In this document: positions 5,099-9,139 of the stretch, piece by piece
Numbering within the stretch: the stretch's first letter is position 1
Layout of the letters: every line of letters begins with the position of its first letter
Notes under the pieces: model-generated
Databases searched by the model: none
What the model saw: only the letters and a program-made list of their open reading frames with translations
Told to the model about the DNA's origin: nothing
Translations under genes and position numbers: made by a program
Source of the DNA: Clostridiaceae bacterium
Lineage (GTDB): Bacteria; Bacillota; Clostridia; Oscillospirales; Acutalibacteraceae
Length of the DNA: 9,139 nucleotides
Assembly (NCBI GenBank): GCA_016292575.1
Contig: JAEDIH010000074.1
Location: 1 to 9,139 of the forward strand
Reading direction: 5' to 3'

Positions 5099-6841
5099 TT
5101 ATTTGATATCGTCACGCATAAAACGCTTTTCTTCCTCTTTAAGGTCAAGACCGATTGTTCCGCCCGGATTCATGTTGTACTTCGGGTCAAAATAATTCTT
5201 GAGTGCCTTGAACACGCCGAATTCCGTTCTTCCGAGACTGCCCTCAAGCCACGGAGCAAACATCTTTCCGATTCCGTGGTGATGGCTGATTGCCGCGCCG
5301 GATTTCTGAATTGCGTCAAGAATGCTTGTGTGGTAAGCCTTGAACTCCTCCGACGAGGACATCTTGGTAAGGAAGATGAAGTAAAGGTTTGCGCCCTGAG
5401 GATAGCAGTGCGACATATGAGTGGTGACAATAGTGTTCGGCAAAGCCTTGCAGACCTTGCGGACGTCCGCGTGAACCTGCGCCATGTTCGACCAGTTGAC
5501 CGTACATTCAAGCGTGTCGGTCGTAATGCCGAAGTCCATGAGCGTATCTCTGAGATACGGGTCGTTAAAGCGTCCCTTTTCCCAGCTCTTGCAGACGAAG
5601 GAGGTAAGGCTCATTGCGCCGTACTTCTTTGCAATGCGGCGGATATTCTTCGCAACATTTGCCGAATATCCCTTTTCACCGTCGGTAAAGCCGAGGAAAA
5701 GGCAGCGCTCCATATCCTTGAAGCCGGTTACGTCAAGCAGCTTCCAGAGCGGAGTTTCGTCAACATTATAAAGGCGAAGCATAAGGTTTGTCTCCTCCGG
5801 GTCGGAAAGGCGGAAAACGGAGGAGAAGCCGCATTCGCACTGCATCATCTCTCTGCCGGCGTCCATGGCGGTTTTCCAGTCTCTGAAAATATAGGAAAAG
5901 CGCTTTCTGTTCTCGGGCATATATCTGAATATGCGCAAGGTTACTTCAGTAAGTACGCCGAAGGTACCCTCAGAGCCCATCATGATCTGATTAAGGTTCG
6001 GTCCGGTTGCTTCCCTTGAATAATGACTTGTCTGAAAGTTTCCTATTGGAGTTGCATATTTCTGAGAAAGGACGATATCGGTAATGCAGCCGTAATAGGT
6101 GCTGTTCTGACCCGCGCCCCTTGTGACTGTCCAGCCGCCAACGCTTGAATATTCAAACGACTGCGGAAAGTGACCGCAGGTATAGGCACGCTTTGCGCCG
6201 AAGTTCTGCACAGCGTTGTTGAGCGTTTCCTCAAGCTTCGGACCGGACATACCGGCCTGAACCGTTATTGTCTGGTCAGTTTCGTTGAAGCGGATAACCT
6301 TGTTGAAGCGCATTCTCATATCGAGCGAAACGCCGCCTTTAATCGGCTCAACGCCCCTTGTGACCGAGGAGCCGCCGCCGTAAACATAAAGCGGAATGTC
6401 GTTTTCCGTGCAATAGGCGACAATTTTTTCAATCTGTTCGGTGGTATCCGGATAAATGACAACATCGGGAAGCGAGTCGATCTTACCCTCGCGCAGGCGA
6501 AGAAGGTCATAGGCAGTCTTGCCGTATGCAACGGAAAGGCGGTTATAGTCCGCTGTTGAAACATAGGCGTCGCCGACTGTTTCGCGGAAGAATTTGAGGT
6601 GCTTTTCGTCCATATTGCTCTTTTGCTTAAGCTCAACGGTTTCCCATCCGATGTCAATGGGGTACTGTTTGAAATCGTCATCGGTCATGATGAACTTATC
6701 TTTCATCATTTTGTAAAGGCTCTCCTTAGGATACTTTACAAAATCCGGGTCGCCCCAACGGAAAATTGAACGGTAGCTGTCCTTCGGTGCGGCCTCCTTT
6801 ACCCATTTCGGCTCAAAGCCCTTATACGGTTTGGTACTCAT
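5099..6841 (-). CDS. FAD-binding oxidase resembling alkyldihydroxyacetonephosphate synthase (AGPS-like)
   Basis: This 580-residue flavoprotein of the VAO/PCMH superfamily has an FAD-binding domain at about 125-302 and a substrate (FAD-oxidase C) domain at about 305-565. The FAD diphosphate loop is YGGGSSVTRG (154-163), and GSEGTFGVLTE (289-299) closes the FAD domain. The closest eukaryotic resemblance I recognise is AGPS, which swaps the acyl chain of acyl-DHAP for a fatty alcohol. Shared points are LREG followed by a PDVV segment (116-128), FEYSSVGGW (229-237), Arg344 in FRLSD, Tyr480, and HHHGIGK (520-526), which match the AGPS Arg, Tyr and His-triad positions by eye. No signal peptide is present. 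The start has AGGAGGA 9 nt upstream. It is the last gene of its operon, 40 bp after the kinase. A glycolate, lactate or sugar-acid type oxidase remains possible, so the reaction is unassigned. Confidence 0.88.
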   Translation of the reverse strand: MSTKPYKGFEPKWVKEAAPKDSYRSIFRWGDPDFVKYPKESLYKMMKDKFIMTDDDFKQYPIDIGWETVELKQKSNMDEKHLKFFRETVGDAYVSTADYNRLSVAYGKTAYDLLRLREGKIDSLPDVVIYPDTTEQIEKIVAYCTENDIPLYVYGGGSSVTRGVEPIKGGVSLDMRMRFNKVIRFNETDQTITVQAGMSGPKLEETLNNAVQNFGAKRAYTCGHFPQSFEYSSVGGWTVTRGAGQNSTYYGCITDIVLSQKYATPIGNFQTSHYSREATGPNLNQIMMGSEGTFGVLTEVTLRIFRYMPENRKRFSYIFRDWKTAMDAGREMMQCECGFSSVFRLSDPEETNLMLRLYNVDETPLWKLLDVTGFKDMERCLFLGFTDGEKGYSANVAKNIRRIAKKYGAMSLTSFVCKSWEKGRFNDPYLRDTLMDFGITTDTLECTVNWSNMAQVHADVRKVCKALPNTIVTTHMSHCYPQGANLYFIFLTKMSSSEEFKAYHTSILDAIQKSGAAISHHHGIGKMFAPWLEGSLGRTEFGVFKALKNYFDPKYNMNPGGTIGLDLKEEEKRFMRDDIK

Positions 6842-6850
6842 AGTGTCTTA

Positions 6851-6857
6851 TCCTCCT
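6851..6857 (-). promoter_or_regulatory. Ribosome binding site of the AGPS-like oxidase
   Basis: Read on the minus strand this is AGGAGGA, 9 nt before the ATG at 6841. It directly follows the heptamer repeat, so the short intergenic gap consists almost wholly of repeat plus ribosome site. Confidence 0.8.
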
Positions 6858-6860
6858 AAT

Positions 6861-6895
6861 TTAGATATTAGATATTAGATTTTAGATGTTAGATG
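6861..6895. repeat. Five tandem copies of a 7-bp repeat (TTAGATN)
   Basis: On the plus strand five contiguous heptamers read TTAGATA, TTAGATA, TTAGATT, TTAGATG, TTAGATG. On the minus strand the unit is NATCTAA. The array crosses the kinase stop codon (6882-6884) and encodes its last four residues, TSNI. Because seven is not a multiple of three, the TAA in each unit places stop codons in all three frames. Confidence 0.85.
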
Positions 6896-8438
6896 TCAGC
6901 ACCTTTTTTCTGAGCCTTTTATAAAGCGGCTCAAGGCGCTTATACATTTTTGAATAAACATTCTGATATATTTTCATATAAAGCTCATGGGTTTTCATAT
7001 CAGGCTCATAGGTGCGACTTATCTGAACCATGCTTTTTGTTGCTTCTTCATAGTCCTTGAACTCGCCCTTTGCAACAAAGGCAACCATTGACGAGCCGAG
7101 CCCGCAGGCCTCGTGGGTCTGAATGCACTTGACGGGAAGACCGGTCACGTTTGAAAGTATCTGGCATACGGTCGGACTCTTTGACCCGCCTCCGCCGACG
7201 AAAATTTCCGTAATCTTTTTTCCGGACTGCTTTTCCATCGTTTTCATTCCGTCCAGAAGCGCAAGGTCGATTCCCTCAATTATTGCACGGTAAAAATGTC
7301 TTCTTGTGTGTGCATCTGAAAAGCCGATCATTGCACCCTTTGCAAGCGGATTCGCCATTCCGGCGCGCCAGTACGGCTGAAGAACAAGTCCGTCGCAGCC
7401 CGGGGGAACATCGTCAAGGTGAGAATCAAGAACACGCTCAACCGACCAGCCCTTTTCTTTCGCCTCCCTCTTTTCCTCAGCGGCAAATTCCTTGACGAAC
7501 CAGGAGACCATCCAGTAGCCGCGATAGACCTGAAATTCCGGGTTATACATATCGTTGGGAACGGCAGGATATGCAGGCAGGAACTTCTGCGGTTCAAAGT
7601 AATCCCTGACCATCATCTGAACGGTTGCGGAGGTGCCGAACGAAACGGCGGCCTGGTTATCCTTGAGAACGGAAAGACCGAGCGTTTCGCAGCCCTTGTC
7701 TGAGCCTGTTGCAATCAGCGGAAGTCCCTCCGGTATGCCCGTGAGTTCGCTCACCTGTTTACCTATCGTCCCGATAGTTTCGCCCGAGGGAACAAGCTCG
7801 CACAGCTTCTCCGAGGGTACGTTGCAAACGCAGCGGGTCAGGCTGTTTTTGCTCATCCAGCGGCGGTTTTTATAATCGAACGGAACGTGACCGACCATGT
7901 TTGCGGCGGAATCGCAAAGGCGGCCTGTCAGCTTATAATTGAGATAGGTCGGGAGCATGACGTATTTTGCGGTCTTTTTCCATATCTCCGGCTCGTTTTC
8001 CATAATCCAGTTGCAGACGGAGTTTTTGGTCTGATCCTTAACGGTATCCTCCATTTTGACAAGCTTGAACATGAGTTTTTTTATCGGACCGAACCTTTCA
8101 TCCTGCTTTGCCTGCCGTTCGTCAAGCCACACTATGATATTGCGCAAAGCGTTGTTGTTTTCGTCAAGGCAGAGCACCGTGTCGCGGATAACGGTGAGGG
8201 TGACTGCTATTACGTTTTGGAGTTTTTCCTTGTTCCTTTCGCAAAGCTCCTTTGAAACGCGGCAGATTGCATCAAAATAAAAATCCGGGTACTGCTCGGC
8301 GTGACCGGGAATTTTTGAAAGATACGGCGTTTCGTAATTGTACTGACAAACGTCTTCAAGTTGACCTTTTTTGCCCACAAGCATTGCGCGCGTACTCTGC
8401 GTGCCGACGTCAAAGGTCAGAACAAGCTTCTCTGACAT
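6882..8438 (-). CDS. FGGY-family carbohydrate kinase
   Basis: This 518-residue ATP-dependent kinase belongs to the family of glycerol, xylulose and gluconate kinases and is full length. The N-terminal phosphate-binding loop is DVGTQSTRAML (10-20). GSDKGCETLG (245-254) contains Asp247, the likely catalytic base. The C-terminal ATPase domain shows FGTSAT (268-273) and the GGGGSKSP adenosine-site motif (415-422). The substrate is not predictable from these motifs; a glycerol-like polyol or ketose is plausible given the neighbours. It should be cytosolic. AAGGAG lies about 10 nt upstream of the ATG. It follows the DUF1667 gene by 33 bp and precedes the AGPS-like oxidase by 40 bp. The final residues TSNI come from the tandem DNA repeat, so the original C-terminus may have ended differently. 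Confidence 0.93.
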   Translation of the reverse strand: MSEKLVLTFDVGTQSTRAMLVGKKGQLEDVCQYNYETPYLSKIPGHAEQYPDFYFDAICRVSKELCERNKEKLQNVIAVTLTVIRDTVLCLDENNNALRNIIVWLDERQAKQDERFGPIKKLMFKLVKMEDTVKDQTKNSVCNWIMENEPEIWKKTAKYVMLPTYLNYKLTGRLCDSAANMVGHVPFDYKNRRWMSKNSLTRCVCNVPSEKLCELVPSGETIGTIGKQVSELTGIPEGLPLIATGSDKGCETLGLSVLKDNQAAVSFGTSATVQMMVRDYFEPQKFLPAYPAVPNDMYNPEFQVYRGYWMVSWFVKEFAAEEKREAKEKGWSVERVLDSHLDDVPPGCDGLVLQPYWRAGMANPLAKGAMIGFSDAHTRRHFYRAIIEGIDLALLDGMKTMEKQSGKKITEIFVGGGGSKSPTVCQILSNVTGLPVKCIQTHEACGLGSSMVAFVAKGEFKDYEEATKSMVQISRTYEPDMKTHELYMKIYQNVYSKMYKRLEPLYKRLRKKVLTSNI

Positions 8439-8471
8439 TGCTGTTTTCTCCTTTTCTCCAAATAAACATTT

Positions 8472-8918
8472 TTATTTATTCGCCTTCTTGGCAGGGGCGG
8501 TCTTTTTTGCCTGCGCAGCTTTTTTTGTCCGGGGCTTTTTGGCTTCCTTTTCTTCTTCGGGCAGCTCGCTCAGAACGCCGCTTGTTGCAATAACGTCAAC
8601 GCCGAGCGAGAGGACGTTTTTGATGACGACGTCTCCCCTTTTGAGCCTTTTTTTCACCGTAACGTGATTTATCTCGTGCATCACGTCAAAGATTTTTTCT
8701 TTCGGAATCTCGGCGGAAACCCTGACCGGAAGAACGGGTACAGCGTCAAACGCGGTCTTCACAACAGAGGAAATCGTCCGCTTCGGCGCGGTCATTTCGT
8801 CCGTTGCAAAGGTGATTCCCCTTTTGCACTTGTTTCCGGAAACGGAAATTCCGTTTTCGTTTTGCGTAATTTCAAGTTCGCAGCTGTTCGGGCAAACGAT
8901 GCAGACTAACTTTTTCAT
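8472..8918 (-). CDS. DUF1667-domain protein, putative small Fe-S partner
   Basis: This 148-residue protein has two parts. Residues 1-120 match the DUF1667 plan: CIVCPNSC (6-13), then GNKCKRGI (28-35), giving Cys6, Cys9, Cys13 and Cys31. The CxxCxxxC...C-x-R-G spacing resembles the 4Fe-4S site at the N-terminus of molybdopterin oxidoreductases, so an Fe-S cluster is likely but unproven. Genes of this family are typically found beside GlpA- or GlpB-like flavoproteins, where the protein may play an electron-transfer role like that of GlpC. Residues 121-148 form a Lys/Ala/Pro-rich basic tail that is not expected in the family. The start overlaps the upstream stop as ATGA (8915-8918), implying coupling. 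The kinase gene follows after 33 bp. Confidence 0.85.
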   Translation of the reverse strand: MKKLVCIVCPNSCELEITQNENGISVSGNKCKRGITFATDEMTAPKRTISSVVKTAFDAVPVLPVRVSAEIPKEKIFDVMHEINHVTVKKRLKRGDVVIKNVLSLGVDVIATSGVLSELPEEEKEAKKPRTKKAAQAKKTAPAKKANK

Positions 8919-9139
8919 TTTTTCTCGCCCTCCAGTGTTACCGTTAATTTGTCCGAAGCTTTAAGCCCCGCTTCGGAAAGGTCGAGCACAAGCCGTTCCA
9001 TTTCCGGCGGACGCAGGAACGGATACTTTTTTTCTTTAATGGTTTTTCCGTTTGCCGCAAAGGTGAGCTTGCATTTATCAAGAACGTCTCTGCTTCTGAA
9101 ATAGAAGCAGACCTCTTTCATATCCTTTGAAAGGTCAAT
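8915..9139 (-). CDS. C-terminal end of a probable FAD/NAD(P)-dependent oxidoreductase (partial, runs off the window)
   Basis: Seventy-four codons remain open to the right edge, so the true start lies outside; the Met at 9121 is internal to the open frame and has no obvious ribosome site. The fragment reads as a small beta-rich tail with FYFRSRDVLDKCKLTF and PFLRPPEMERLVLDL. From memory, tails with an R-x-R-x-V stretch, a short lysine-rich strand and a P-x-E-M-E motif end GlpA/GlpB-like NAD(P)/FAD-dependent oxidoreductases that sit directly before DUF1667 genes. The ATGA overlap with the DUF1667 gene supports a functional link. No cofactor motif lies in this fragment, so the call rests on context and weak resemblance. 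Confidence 0.5.
   Translation of the reverse strand: MDLSKDMKEVCFYFRSRDVLDKCKLTFAANGKTIKEKKYPFLRPPEMERLVLDLSEAGLKASDKLTVTLEGEKK

Noticed and set aside
5276..6019. 247-codon open frame on the plus strand inside the AGPS-like oxidase gene
   Set aside because: It is antisense to a well-supported flavoprotein, has no ribosome site and shows no recognisable domain. Long antisense frames are expected with this codon use.
6861..6895. CRISPR array or phage attachment site at the tandem heptamers
   Set aside because: Units are only 7 bp and contiguous without spacers, and no integrase, cas gene or tRNA is nearby.

Overview
The window looks like chromosomal DNA of an anaerobic, endospore-forming member of the Clostridia, probably a mid-GC gut-type relative of Oscillospiraceae or Lachnospiraceae. 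The evidence is a clear spoIIR gene, strong AGGAGG-type ribosome binding sites, an EFR1-type ferredoxin/flavodoxin fusion and ATGA-coupled operons. The family-level placement is inference. No rRNA, tRNA, CRISPR, transposase or phage gene was seen.

Layout, left to right. (1) 125-2624, minus strand: a tight four-gene operon read as dut (dUTPase), an EFR1-like flavodoxin/4Fe-4S protein, a patatin-like phospholipase and a PPC/DUF296 protein. Gaps are 18 bp or less and the last two junctions overlap. (2) 2897-3373, plus strand: a TspO/MBR membrane protein, convergent with a stand-alone acyl carrier protein at 3454-3678 on the minus strand; the two share an intergenic hairpin terminator. The ACP gene has a consensus-like sigma-A promoter and a leader of about 95 nt with two GC-rich hairpins. 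(3) 3957-5037, plus strand: a small CmpB-like (PF06541-type) membrane protein followed 40 bp later by spoIIR, whose product signals from forespore to mother cell. (4) 5099-9139, minus strand: an operon running in from the right edge. It is read as the C-terminal end of a probable FAD/NAD(P) oxidoreductase, a DUF1667 protein with a CxxCxxxC...C motif, an FGGY-family kinase, and an FAD oxidase resembling alkyldihydroxyacetonephosphate synthase (AGPS). A hairpin terminator follows it and faces spoIIR.

The right-hand operon is the best candidate for an under-described system. It joins a GlpK-like kinase, a probable GlpA/GlpB-like flavoprotein, a putative small Fe-S partner and an AGPS-like flavoenzyme that keeps the family's apparent catalytic Arg, Tyr and His-His-His. 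Two readings fit: a redox pathway for a glycerol-like polyol or sugar, or an ether-lipid-related route different from the known anaerobic plasmalogen pathway. Substrate and product cannot be read from sequence. A five-copy 7-bp DNA repeat sits at the kinase stop codon, between the kinase and the oxidase genes.
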